Shown piece after piece: positions 18,501 to 25,982 of a DNA stretch of 64,000 bases. Within the stretch, counting starts at the first letter, position 1, and the number at the start of each line of letters is the position of its first letter. The translations under genes were made by a program, and so were the position numbers. The notes beneath the pieces were generated by a model. It was not told the DNA's origin, ran no database searches, and worked only from the letters and a program-made list of their open reading frames with translations. This DNA is from Mucilaginibacter daejeonensis (lineage in GTDB: Bacteria; Bacteroidota; Bacteroidia; Sphingobacteriales; Sphingobacteriaceae), in assembly GCF_020783335.1 (NCBI RefSeq), contig NZ_CP086068.1:1674001-1738000 (forward strand), in the 5' to 3' direction.

Positions 18501-19261
18501 CCGGCAAAACTGAGTACAATAGTAATGGCGATGTGTTGAGCGTGGTAGGCACCCTGCTCGACATCACCGAATCAAAAGAGGATAGCCAACGCAAAGACGA
18601 CTTTATTGGCATGGTAAGCCATGAGTTGAAAACGCCGCTCACGTCATTAAGCGGTTATACCCAACTGCTGCAAATGCATGCTGGCAAAAAAGACGATGCT
18701 TTTGCCAAGGACAAATTGGAAAAGGTATCGGCTCAGGTACGCAAGATGACCAAACTGATCACTGGCTTCCTGAACGTATCGCGTTTAGAGGCGGGTAAGA
18801 TACACTTGGTAAAAGACACTTTCGAGATCAACGAATTGATCCGCGAGTGCGCCGACGATGCCAGAACGATCAACAGCAGTCACCAACTGATATTTGAACG
18901 TTCAGCAGATATTTACGTGAATGCCGATCAGGATAAGCTGGGCTCAGTGATAACCAACCTGATCAGTAATGCGATCAAGTATTCGCCTCATGGCCAGCGC
19001 GTCATGATCAGTGCTGTAAAGCAGGATGATCATGTACTGGTGAGCATCAAAGATGAAGGGATGGGCATTAAGGCCGATGACCTGGAACGTTTATTTGACC
19101 GTTACTACCGTGTAGATAACGTGCAAATGCAGAACATAGCCGGTTTTGGTATAGGCTTGTATCTCAGTGCCGAGATCATCAAACGCCACAACGGCCGCAT
19201 ATGGGCCGAAAGCGAGGTTGGCAACGGTTCAACGTTCCACTTCACGCTACCGGTGGTATAA
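15545..19261 (+). CDS. Hybrid sensor kinase with two complete kinase cores flanking a receiver
   Basis: About 1238 residues, starting at the ATG at 15545 (MDNSMIESTEQF), since the longer frame adds only an uncharacteristic leader. Order: PAS (20-165), GAF (170-330), HisKA with VSHEFRTPL (His360), HATPase with LLSNAFKYT, DTGVGIP and GTGIGLSL, receiver with LVVDDNGDM and LSDIMMP (Asp685), PAS (about 780-890), PAS (about 890-1010), HisKA with VSHELKTPL (His1026) and HATPase with LISNAIKYSP, DEGMGI and GFGIGLYL. No membrane segment is visible, so it senses cytoplasmic or diffusible cues. Both kinase cores keep their key residues, so one may phosphorylate Asp685 and the other pass phosphate on, perhaps to the receiver at 14925. 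A strong terminator follows. Confidence 0.9.
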   Translation: MDNSMIESTEQFLSGGGEMGKLIRSMDWSKTALGPVETWPQSLRTSVSLCLSSTFPILIAWGPETIQIYNDSYRPICGAKHPASMGQNFRICWETALPVVGDAFSRGEQGEGTYISDQRMFLDRYGYLEESWMTFSFAPIRDESGGVGGIFHPITETTVKMLSARRTQVLRELGEAIAKAKSIGDIGTATAAKYQDYVLDIPFLLIYEVDQITRKAKLVSHSGLTLGTAMAPETIDLEANDGQNAWPMATLMEQGSMQEVNDLEGRFGKFECEPYDIAPHTAMMVPLRVSGQEDLFGFVIAGVSACRALDQDYRNFYDLLCNTYNTALSNVYAYEQEQKRAEALAAIDRSKTAFFSNVSHEFRTPLTLMLGPLEDLLNKRSLPEDVKASITSTHRNALRLLKLVNNLLDYSRVEAGRAQASYQKLDLAELTTDLASSFRSIIEKAGMRLKVNATPLKSSVYVDRQMWEKIVLNLLSNAFKYTLHGTISVDLLQEGTEAVLKVTDTGVGIPEKELPHMFERFHRVENSAGRTHEGTGIGLSLVHELVHLHGGDISVTSTEGQGSTFTVRIPTGSAHLPQEHVLNVAKETDSTALKGAFLQEAFSLLQEETQTQYTGEDASMTGDVVVHQDFTVTKDTRILVVDDNGDMRAYLKRLLEPYFTIDLAVNGADALQKIHDLNPDLVLSDIMMPVMDGKAMLEHIRRSVGTMRLPVIFLSARAGEEARIDGLEAGADDYLVKPFSAAELLTKVRAQIKIANTRNHAERQLRDLLTEAPVAIAIYRTPGHIIEFANARMLEYWGTTTDQVLGNHLLDILPELREQGMDKIMDDVYSTGERFVSGEIALSLIKNGKRENSFINLTLEALREEDDKITGMIAVANDVTKQVIARQEVEKVTDTLTMAMEAANMGTWRSDWGTNDLMVSAIGKSIHGMDADTNMSFSDAMELVVPEHRERVLSAIQEAVTGKGRFNEDYQITPIGASKKKWINTTGKTEYNSNGDVLSVVGTLLDITESKEDSQRKDDFIGMVSHELKTPLTSLSGYTQLLQMHAGKKDDAFAKDKLEKVSAQVRKMTKLITGFLNVSRLEAGKIHLVKDTFEINELIRECADDARTINSSHQLIFERSADIYVNADQDKLGSVITNLISNAIKYSPHGQRVMISAVKQDDHVLVSIKDEGMGIKADDLERLFDRYYRVDNVQMQNIAGFGIGLYLSAEIIKRHNGRIWAESEVGNGSTFHFTLPVV

Positions 19262-19262
19262 A

Positions 19263-19310
19263 ATATGCAAAACGCCCCTGATCGGTAATGATCAGGGGCG
19301 TTTTGCATAT
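19263..19310 (+). terminator. Strong bidirectional terminator
   Basis: A perfect 20-bp inverted repeat (first arm 19263-19282, second arm 19291-19310) surrounds an eight-base loop and contains AAAACGCCCC/GGGGCGTTTT. It lies directly after the stop codon of the double-kinase gene and between two convergent transcription units, so it can serve both. Confidence 0.85.
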
Positions 19311-19358
19311 AAGGCCTTTCATTGCCTCAAAGTGGGAAAAGAAAAGTTGTAATATTAT

Positions 19359-19970
19359 TTAAGCTTTGCCATCGCGTTGTACGCTGATCTTCAACCGTTC
19401 TGATGGGCAGGCGTGGTCATACAGGTGCTGTATACGTTGCGATGGGCCGATATTACCGTTCAGCCAGGTCTTTACCTCGCTGCGCTCCAGCATGGCGGGC
19501 ATACGGTCATGGATCTGGGCCATGGCACTGTTGGGTGGCATAGTGATCATGGCACAGGTAGGGAGTAGCACGTTGGTCTTGATGTCGAGCCAAATGTCCC
19601 ACAGGCCTGCTATATAAAAATGCTCACCATCGGCCCGCTCGATCTTGTACATTACCTCTTGCTCGCGGTTGTACTCAAAGAATGCTTGAACCTTGATGAT
19701 GCAGTGCTTATGCCCGATCAGCTCGCGCCATAATGGCACAGTGTTCAAGCTCTCGATGCGGGCGTGCTTGTGTTTGCTATGGATCTTGTCATCATCAGGA
19801 GTAAGTAGACCCCAACGGTAATATTGTACCTTATCAGGCATGGCATCGGTCACCACCGGCAACATCGAGCCCGGGTTGCCCGTGCCGTTAGGCTTAGGCT
19901 GGTACTTGCGTCCATCGCGCCCGGTAATTACAGTATCCTTATTTTCCCCGATCAATACTCTTCCGCACAT
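19359..19970 (-). CDS. SRAP (SOS response-associated peptidase, YedK/HMCES family)
   Basis: The true start is the ATG at 19970, which places Cys at position 2 (MCGRV); this Cys becomes the N-terminal nucleophile that crosslinks to abasic sites in single-stranded DNA. FFEYN carries the catalytic Glu (about Glu99) and HDRMP the His (about His154). The product is 203 residues, a normal length. The canonical NAR-E active-site segment reads HARIES here, so the usual Asn is His69; this may alter crosslink chemistry or mark a subfamily. The gene follows the UmuC polymerase but has its own promoter and a palindromic operator (19993-20007) related to the one before the umuD-like gene. The protein should shield abasic sites at stalled forks. 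Confidence 0.92.
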   Translation of the reverse strand: MCGRVLIGENKDTVITGRDGRKYQPKPNGTGNPGSMLPVVTDAMPDKVQYYRWGLLTPDDDKIHSKHKHARIESLNTVPLWRELIGHKHCIIKVQAFFEYNREQEVMYKIERADGEHFYIAGLWDIWLDIKTNVLLPTCAMITMPPNSAMAQIHDRMPAMLERSEVKTWLNGNIGPSQRIQHLYDHACPSERLKISVQRDGKA

Positions 19971-19988
19971 AGTCAATAAGTTTATAAA

Positions 19989-20019
19989 CAAAGCTAATAA
20001 AATTAGCAAACACTTGCAA
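19989..20019 (-). promoter_or_regulatory. SRAP promoter overlapped by a palindromic operator
   Basis: Reading the minus strand, TTG (20019-20017), 20 bases, then TAGCTTTG (19996-19989) fit the Bacteroidota promoter consensus exactly. The perfect palindrome GCTAATAAAATTAGC (19993-20007) overlaps the -7 element, as a repressor site would. A 17-base stretch here (19994-20010) matches the copy before the umuD-like gene at 15 of 17 positions. Confidence 0.6.
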
Positions 20020-20034
20020 GCGATCGCCTGTAAA

Positions 20035-21288
20035 TTAACGGGTGGTCATGATGTCGTGCCACTTGGTGGTGTACTGCTTGCTCAGGAACTCCTGTTTCAT
20101 GGCCCATGTGCGCTTGTGGCCTTCGGTGGCTACGCGCAGGGTGCCACGGCCATAACGGTCATTCAGCTGATCCATCAGGTGTGCCAGTGCCTGCTGGCGG
20201 CTATTACCATAACTGCTAAATGCATTGTACTGTATCTCACCGGCAGGGATGATGCCCGTGGCTCGAACGCCCGTTTTCAAATAATTATAACCCGGTTGCC
20301 AAATGGCGCGTAATCCCTGTACACATATACGGGTGAACTCCAGCGTGCTGTTGGCCGCAAAGGGTATCTTGAGCGTAATGCTGGGGTAATGCTGATCGTG
20401 TATAACGTTATGCTTGTTGGTGCGCAGGTAAACGGTTAAGGTGAGCGCCATACTTTTTTGCTGCCTCAATTTGAGCGCCACGGTAGCCGCATGCATGGCC
20501 ACGGCCTCCTCGATCATGCCCAGGTCGGTTTGGTAAGTGTTAAAGCTTTGGCTCGATTCAATGCCTTTTGACCGCTCGGCCACATCGCGGATCACGTTGC
20601 AGGGTATGCCCCAAAGCTCCTGGTGCAGGCGCCAGCCCTGCACGGTCATTTGCTGGCGTACCAGGTCGGGTTTCAAGGACCTGAACTGGCCGGCCGTTTC
20701 GATACCCATCTCCTTGAGTTTGTTATAATAGGCCATGCCCACGCCCCATACATCCTCGATCGGAAAGTCATTGATCACGCGGTCCACCTCGTCCATCGTA
20801 TCTAACACCAGGTACTCCCGATGGAGTTTTTTTGCGGCCTTGTTGGCCAATTTGGCGAGCGATAAAGTCGGTCCCACGCCAATGGTGATCGGCAGGCCGG
20901 TATCATGCATCACATTATGGCTTATTTTGGCCGTGTGTGCTTTCAGGTCTAGCCCCGCCATGTTGCCCATGGCCATAAAAGCCTCGTCAATGCTGTACAC
21001 CATCAGGGTATATGTGTAGCGGGCCAGGTTGTTCATGAGGCGGGCGCTCATATCGGCATATAGCGGGTAGTTGCTGCTAAAGATCACCGCATCCTTCTCA
21101 CTTAGCAGGCGGCGCACCATAAATTCGGCATCACCCATTTTGAGGCCTATGGCCTTGGCCTCGTTACTGCGGGCGATCACACAGCCGTCGTTATTAGATA
21201 ACACAACGATCACCCGGCCCTTTAGCTTAGGCTGAAAAAGCGTTTCACAGCTTACGTAGCAATTATTGATATCAACATGCGCAAACAC
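20035..21288 (-). CDS. umuC: Y-family DNA polymerase, UmuC type
   Basis: The 417-residue protein has the UmuC layout. HVDINNCYVSCE at the N terminus supplies the first metal-binding Asp, and SIDEAF near residue 100 the Asp-Glu pair. Palm and thumb regions follow (GVGPTLSLAKLANKAAKK, DVWGVGMAYYNKL), then the little finger. The C-terminal tail with SKQYTTKWHDI matches the DUF4113-type end of UmuC. It performs translesion synthesis, bypassing damaged bases at the cost of mutation. Its start overlaps the end of the umuD-like gene by 17 bases, so the two are coupled. All catalytic acidic residues that I can see are intact, in contrast to the accessory protein. Confidence 0.93.
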   Translation of the reverse strand: MFAHVDINNCYVSCETLFQPKLKGRVIVVLSNNDGCVIARSNEAKAIGLKMGDAEFMVRRLLSEKDAVIFSSNYPLYADMSARLMNNLARYTYTLMVYSIDEAFMAMGNMAGLDLKAHTAKISHNVMHDTGLPITIGVGPTLSLAKLANKAAKKLHREYLVLDTMDEVDRVINDFPIEDVWGVGMAYYNKLKEMGIETAGQFRSLKPDLVRQQMTVQGWRLHQELWGIPCNVIRDVAERSKGIESSQSFNTYQTDLGMIEEAVAMHAATVALKLRQQKSMALTLTVYLRTNKHNVIHDQHYPSITLKIPFAANSTLEFTRICVQGLRAIWQPGYNYLKTGVRATGIIPAGEIQYNAFSSYGNSRQQALAHLMDQLNDRYGRGTLRVATEGHKRTWAMKQEFLSKQYTTKWHDIMTTR

Positions 21289-21706
21289 GACTGTACCTCC
21301 CTATACGTTGCTGAGGGGTGATCACCGGATTAAGCGTAAGGGTGACCACGCCCCAGCACACCCAATGTTCCTGTTCGCTGATCACCACGGTCTCATCGGG
21401 CGTATTGGCCTTCAACACCAGCCGGTCCTTTTCAGGGCAATACTCGCGCGTATAAAAGTCGCCCTCGTGATAGAACACCACGATGCTGCCCGGTTGCGGC
21501 CTTAGGGCACGGTCGATCACCAGGATGTGGTCCTGACCGATCTGGTAACCGGTCATGGCCTCACTGCCCATCCGCATAAAATAAGTGTTGTCGGGGTCGA
21601 TCACCGTGATATCAGTAATGTCAAGCGTAGGTTCCTCATGCGTAAGCATGGGTAGCCTGAACCCTAACACGTCTCTTTTAGTGGTCTGTTTCTTAATTCG
21701 CAACAT
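21272..21706 (-). CDS. UmuD-like S24-family protein lacking the catalytic dyad
   Basis: The 144-residue protein aligns with UmuD through TYFMRMGSEAM, HILVIDRAL, GSIVVFYHEGDFY and LVLKAN. In the family the Ser just before Met (GDSM, Ser60 in E. coli) and a Lys 37 residues later (Lys97) form the self-cleavage dyad. Here these positions, with the same 37-residue spacing, are Ala50 and Arg87. No Cys-Gly or Ala-Gly cleavage site is evident in the short N-terminal arm. The protein therefore probably cannot process itself and may act permanently as a polymerase accessory, as UmuD' does. It overlaps umuC by 17 bases. A nearby Ser48 is two positions off and an unlikely substitute. It has no helix-turn-helix, so it is not LexA. 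Confidence 0.88.
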   Translation of the reverse strand: MLRIKKQTTKRDVLGFRLPMLTHEEPTLDITDITVIDPDNTYFMRMGSEAMTGYQIGQDHILVIDRALRPQPGSIVVFYHEGDFYTREYCPEKDRLVLKANTPDETVVISEQEHWVCWGVVTLTLNPVITPQQRIGRYSRVCAC

Positions 21707-21711
21707 TTTAT

Positions 21712-21755
21712 ACTAAAAATATTAGCAAATATAAGCCACCGATCTGGCAAGTCAA
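21712..21755 (-). promoter_or_regulatory. umuDC promoter with overlapping palindromic operator
   Basis: On the minus strand TTG (21755-21753), 19 bases, then TATATTTG (21733-21726) match the Bacteroidota promoter consensus. Immediately downstream, 21712-21726 (ACTAAAAATATTAGC on the plus strand) is an imperfect copy of the perfect palindrome before the SRAP gene. It would cover the -7 end and transcription start. The untranslated leader would be about 14 bases. Confidence 0.6.
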
Positions 21756-21864
21756 GTAATTGTGGAAAGATGGTGAATAATTAGCACAACCTGCGGTGAT
21801 ACGTAGGAGGGGCGTTGGCGGTGCTTAAACGTGTGAGCGGGAGTGAGGTGACCTTATGAAAAGA

Positions 21865-21890
21865 TAAGCCGGGCTATCAGGCCCGGCTTA
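21865..21890 (-). terminator. Rho-independent terminator
   Basis: A perfect 10-bp stem (TAAGCCGGGC with GCCCGGCTTA) has a six-base loop and is followed on the minus strand by TCTTTT. It ends the transcript of the small basic secreted protein, four bases past its stop codon. Confidence 0.75.
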
Positions 21891-21894
21891 CGTT

Positions 21895-22158
21895 TTAGTT
21901 CTTTGGAGCGGTCTTTTTAACCGATGTTTCGCTGGCTTTATAGCTTACGTTCTCGGTGCCGTCGGCCTTCTTAGGGCCTACCACCGTCTTAGAACTGCTG
22001 GCCTTGTGCTCGGTATGTTTAGCAGCGCTTCCGCTATGTTTCGAATGCTTTGACCTCTTGGTGGTCTTCACCACTTGGGTGGTCTTAGTTTGTGCATAGG
22101 TCAATGTGGTGCTCATGCCTAACATCAGCATAACGAGCAGGGTCGATACCTTTTTCAT
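21895..22158 (-). CDS. Small secreted Lys/Ser/His-rich protein
   Basis: I place the start at 22158, giving 87 residues: a signal peptide (MKKVSTLLVMLMLGMSTTLTYAQ) followed by a mature part of about 64 residues made largely of Lys, Ser, Thr, His and Ala, with KRSKHSKHS and AAKHTEHKASSSK. A longer frame to 22440 exists, but its first 94 residues look like noise. No domain is recognisable. The composition suggests an unfolded polycation that could bind DNA, acidic polysaccharide or phosphate-rich surfaces; this is inference. It stands alone, with its own terminator and long flanking gaps. Confidence 0.6.
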   Translation of the reverse strand: MKKVSTLLVMLMLGMSTTLTYAQTKTTQVVKTTKRSKHSKHSGSAAKHTEHKASSSKTVVGPKKADGTENVSYKASETSVKKTAPKN

Positions 22159-22698
22159 ATGTATGTTTTGAATAGTTGTTTTGCTTTTAACACGGCATGC
22201 GGTCCATTTGTTCGGTTCGATGTTGGTTGGTGGGCGCATTGCAGGTCGGGGCCCTTTCCGTTGAAGCATACCCGTATCGCGCTGTGATGTTTGGCCGGGC
22301 TGCCTAATATGAGATATATCGACAAAAAGTTGAACAGAATGTTCGAGCGCTATTCGGTTATTTTGAACCGCATAACCAATTAGGATGCATGAGCCGGACC
22401 AGCTCCCGCCATGTCTCATTTGCAGAACCTGAGTTCTCAATCCTCGGTCTTAAAAAAGCTACAGTAGTACAAAAGTGCCGCTATAGGCTTCTCATTGCCG
22501 ACATCGCCGCAAGGCTTTGCAGAATATTGACCTATTAAAGGAGCCGATAGACGCTATATCAGCATCAGTTCGATACGATCCGCTGGTCGCATTCTGGCTG
22601 GTTATGCCGCAACACTCAAGAACCTGTTCCCTCCACCAAGAGGTGCCAGTTACTATATATATCAATTATCAACAACAACAAAAACCACTTAATGAAAC
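22159..22698. other. 540-base intergenic region between divergent genes
   Basis: This stretch must hold the promoters of the small secreted protein (minus) and the first SusC/SusD pair (plus). I found no exact TAnnTTTG element, no domain-bearing reading frame and no strong hairpin. The last 50 bases before the SusC start are rich in A and C (CAACAACAACAAAAACC), as is common in Bacteroidota leaders. Confidence 0.4.
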
Positions 22699-25600
22699 AT
22701 GATGCAATTTTACTTGATCACTGAATTTGACCGAACGGCGTTGGTTAAACGCTGGTCGGTATTTTTATGTGCGCTGCTCTTGCCGCTGCTGTCGCTGGCT
22801 CAAACCCGGCAGGTAAAGGGGGTAGTGACCGATGCCACCACCGGTGAGCCCCTGGTAGGCGTTACCGTACGGGTAAAGAACACCACCTCGGGCACCAGTA
22901 CCGATGTGAAGGGCGCATTCAAACTTCAATTGGGTGCCAATGCGGTGCTTACGGTATCTTACACCGGCTACGAGGCGCAAACCATTGAGGTCGGCGACAA
23001 AGAACAACTCGATGTTAAGCTTGCCCAGGGCAGTAAGGCTCTTGACGACATTGTGGTGATCGGTTACGGTGTGTCCAAAAAGCGTGATCTGACCGGCGCT
23101 ATTGCCCAGATCAAGCCCGACAAGATCGCCGACTCGAACCCTAACACCACGCAAGATATACTTCGTGGTACGCCTGGCGTTACCGTAGGGCTCGACCCCT
23201 CGGCCAAGGGCGGCGGTACCATCCAGATCCGTGGTCAGCGCTCGGTATACACCGCCGGCGGCCATAATGACCCGCTGCTGATCCTGGACGGCACCATTTT
23301 TTACGGTGAACTATCAGAGATCAACCCTGATGACATCGACCAGATCGACGTGTTGAAAGATGCTTCGGCATCGGCCGTTTACGGTGCTAAATCGGCCAAT
23401 GGCGTGCTCATCATCACCACTAAAAAAGGCAAGAAGGGCAAGCCCAAGATCAACCTGACCTCCAACTTAGGTTTAGTGACCATGGGTGCCAACCGCAACG
23501 TTTTCGGGCCCGACGAATACCTGCAATACCGTCAGGACTGGTACACCGCTGGTACCTACGGTGTTAACCCAACTACGGGCGCCTACGAGGCGTATCAATC
23601 GGCCTCGCAAACGCAGCCCGGTTACTACGCCAAGCCTGATGACCTGTCTAAATACGGCGTTTCATTGGCACAGTGGAGAGGTTACACCACCAATACTTCT
23701 GGCGCATCTGATAAGGAGATATGGGCCAGGCGCCTGCTGCTGGATGGCGTGACCTTGAACAATTACCTGAACGGTAATACTTTCGATTGGTATAAGCATA
23801 GCTTCCGTACCGGGTTCAACAATGATCATAACCTGAGCGTATCAGGAGCCAGCGATAGGATCAACTATTACATGTCGCTCGGTTACCTTTCTAACCAGGG
23901 CGTGGTGGTAGGCAATAACTACTCGGCCGTGCGTTCAAACTTAAAGGTAGAAGGCAAGATAACCGACAGGCTTGATATTGGTGCCAACGTGAACTTTCAA
24001 CGCCGTACCGATGGTGACCTGGCGGTGGACTGGGACAAGCAGATCCGCTCTAACTCGCCATTTGCCAGTTACCGTGATGCGAATGGCAACCTTGCCGTTA
24101 ACCCAATGGGCGATACCTTTGTGCCTAACCGTGGTTACAATTATGATTTTGACCGTGGCTACCGCGATCTGGATAAAGGCTACACGGTGTTCAACACCAT
24201 CCTTACGGCGCGTTTAAAATTGCCGTTCAACATCACCTACTCATTCAACGGTGCGCCGCGTTTCCAGTTCTTTCATGATCGTTACTGGGAGTCGGCCAGT
24301 CATCCTAACTGGAAAGGCACCAACGGTTTAGTGAACCGTGAGGCCAGCGAACGCTTCGATTGGTCGTTCAACAACACCATTAACTGGGAGCACGAATTTG
24401 CCCGCAAGCACCGCGTTGCCGTTACCCTGGTGCAGGAGGCCGAGCAAAGACAGCGCTGGATGGACCGCATAGAGGCCCGTAACATACTCCCGAGCGATGT
24501 ACTGGGCTACCACGAGACCTACTACGGCGACAAGAACAAGAGTAGCTATGATACCGACGACGTGAAAGAGACCGCCGATGGTATGCTGGCCCGTTTGTTC
24601 TACGCTTATGATAACCGGTACATGCTCACCACATCTGTACGTCGTGATGGTTACTCTGCGTTCGGGTCGTCAAACCCAAGGGCTACTTTCTTTTCGGCTG
24701 CCTTTGCATGGACGTTCACTAACGAAAAGTATTTCCATTTTAAACCGATGAGCAGTGGTAAGCTAAGGGTGTCATGGGGACAGAACGGTAACCGTTCGCT
24801 TAATAACCCGTACATCGCCCTGGCCAACTTAGGCGCAGGTGCCGGTGCCACCATGGGTTATATAGATGCCAGCGGAAACCTGATCCAGTACCGCTACCTG
24901 CTCATGGACCGCCTGGCCAACCCGCAATTAAGCTGGGAAAAAACAGAGGCGTTCAATGCTGGTATCGATTTCGGTTTCTTTAATGAGCGTATCACCGGAA
25001 CGTTCGATTATTATATCACCCCAACGGTAGATATGATCATGAACCGGTCGTTGCCTGACTTTGCAGGTGTGAGTAACATTACCACCAACCTGGGCAGGGT
25101 TGAGAACCGTGGCTTTGAGTTGAGCATCAACTCGCGCAACATCTACAACAACAACTTTACCTGGAGCACCACCTTTGGTTTCTCAAAATATAAGAACACG
25201 ATCAAAAAGCTGTACGGCATTTATGATGATGTGCTGGATGCCAACGGTAACCTGATCGGCCTGAAAGAGCGCGACGATATATCGAACGGTTGGTTCATTG
25301 GCCAGCCTATCAACTCGATATGGAACTACCGCGTGACCGGCATTTGGCAGGCCAACGAGGTAGATGAGGCCAAAAAGTATGGTCAACGCCCAGGCGACCC
25401 CAAGGTTGCCAACAACTACACAGCCGATGACAAGGTGAACGCAGATGGTTCGGTTACGCCGGTTTACAACAACAACGATAAGGAGTTCTTGGGTCAAAGC
25501 AGTCCGCCGATCATGATGTCGCTCCGCAACGACTTTACTTTCAAGAACTTCAACTTCTCGTTCAACATGTATTCGTACTGGGGGCACAAGAGCACTAATG

Positions 25601-25968
25601 GTGCCTATTTGAACCAAACCAACGGCGGATCAGAGGTGACCTACCTGTGGAACTCTTTTGTAAGGCAGTACTGGACGCCCGAGAACCCATCGAACAGCTT
25701 TGCCCGATTAGATTCGAAAGGTCCGGCAGGGGTGAACTCGCCTAACATGCTGATCGATCGCTCGTTCGTTCGCCTTGAGAACGTAACGCTCGGTTACACC
25801 ATTCCTTCCAAACTATTAGCCCGGGTGAACATCGAGAAGCTGAGGGTATTTACCTCGGTACGTAACGTAGCGGTTTGGAAAAAGGACAAGAACTGGGATT
25901 ACTGGGATATAGAGACCGGCTCCATAGCCCCAAGGATATTCACCTTTGGATTGAATGTAGGCTTTTAA
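22699..25968 (+). CDS. SusC/RagA-type TonB-dependent outer-membrane receptor
   Basis: The 1089-residue protein has a signal peptide ending near LLSLAQ (residue 35), then a carboxypeptidase-regulatory-like domain (about 38-110, GVVTDATTGEPLVGVTV). The TonB-box/plug boundary is DDIVVIGYG near 115, followed by a plug with IQIRGQRS and ILDGTIF, and a beta-barrel ending in IFTFGLNVGF with the terminal Phe typical of outer-membrane proteins. It imports a ligand, usually an oligosaccharide, across the outer membrane using TonB energy, with the SusD partner 14 bases downstream. Unlike the receptors after 43192 it has no neighbouring glycoside hydrolase or HTCS, so its ligand is not indicated. Confidence 0.93.
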   Translation: MMQFYLITEFDRTALVKRWSVFLCALLLPLLSLAQTRQVKGVVTDATTGEPLVGVTVRVKNTTSGTSTDVKGAFKLQLGANAVLTVSYTGYEAQTIEVGDKEQLDVKLAQGSKALDDIVVIGYGVSKKRDLTGAIAQIKPDKIADSNPNTTQDILRGTPGVTVGLDPSAKGGGTIQIRGQRSVYTAGGHNDPLLILDGTIFYGELSEINPDDIDQIDVLKDASASAVYGAKSANGVLIITTKKGKKGKPKINLTSNLGLVTMGANRNVFGPDEYLQYRQDWYTAGTYGVNPTTGAYEAYQSASQTQPGYYAKPDDLSKYGVSLAQWRGYTTNTSGASDKEIWARRLLLDGVTLNNYLNGNTFDWYKHSFRTGFNNDHNLSVSGASDRINYYMSLGYLSNQGVVVGNNYSAVRSNLKVEGKITDRLDIGANVNFQRRTDGDLAVDWDKQIRSNSPFASYRDANGNLAVNPMGDTFVPNRGYNYDFDRGYRDLDKGYTVFNTILTARLKLPFNITYSFNGAPRFQFFHDRYWESASHPNWKGTNGLVNREASERFDWSFNNTINWEHEFARKHRVAVTLVQEAEQRQRWMDRIEARNILPSDVLGYHETYYGDKNKSSYDTDDVKETADGMLARLFYAYDNRYMLTTSVRRDGYSAFGSSNPRATFFSAAFAWTFTNEKYFHFKPMSSGKLRVSWGQNGNRSLNNPYIALANLGAGAGATMGYIDASGNLIQYRYLLMDRLANPQLSWEKTEAFNAGIDFGFFNERITGTFDYYITPTVDMIMNRSLPDFAGVSNITTNLGRVENRGFELSINSRNIYNNNFTWSTTFGFSKYKNTIKKLYGIYDDVLDANGNLIGLKERDDISNGWFIGQPINSIWNYRVTGIWQANEVDEAKKYGQRPGDPKVANNYTADDKVNADGSVTPVYNNNDKEFLGQSSPPIMMSLRNDFTFKNFNFSFNMYSYWGHKSTNGAYLNQTNGGSEVTYLWNSFVRQYWTPENPSNSFARLDSKGPAGVNSPNMLIDRSFVRLENVTLGYTIPSKLLARVNIEKLRVFTSVRNVAVWKKDKNWDYWDIETGSIAPRIFTFGLNVGF

Positions 25969-25982
25969 AGATCAACACCAAA

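Noticed and set aside
21272..21706. Reading the S24-family protein as LexA or an active UmuD
   Set aside because: It has no helix-turn-helix domain, and the Ser/Lys dyad positions are Ala and Arg.
22159..22440. N-terminal extension of the small secreted protein
   Set aside because: The extension would bury the clear signal peptide at residue 95; its composition looks non-coding.
25875..25982. Upstream extension of the first SusD protein into the SusC gene
   Set aside because: It would place residues before the lipoprotein signal; the ATG at 25983 yields a normal lipobox.
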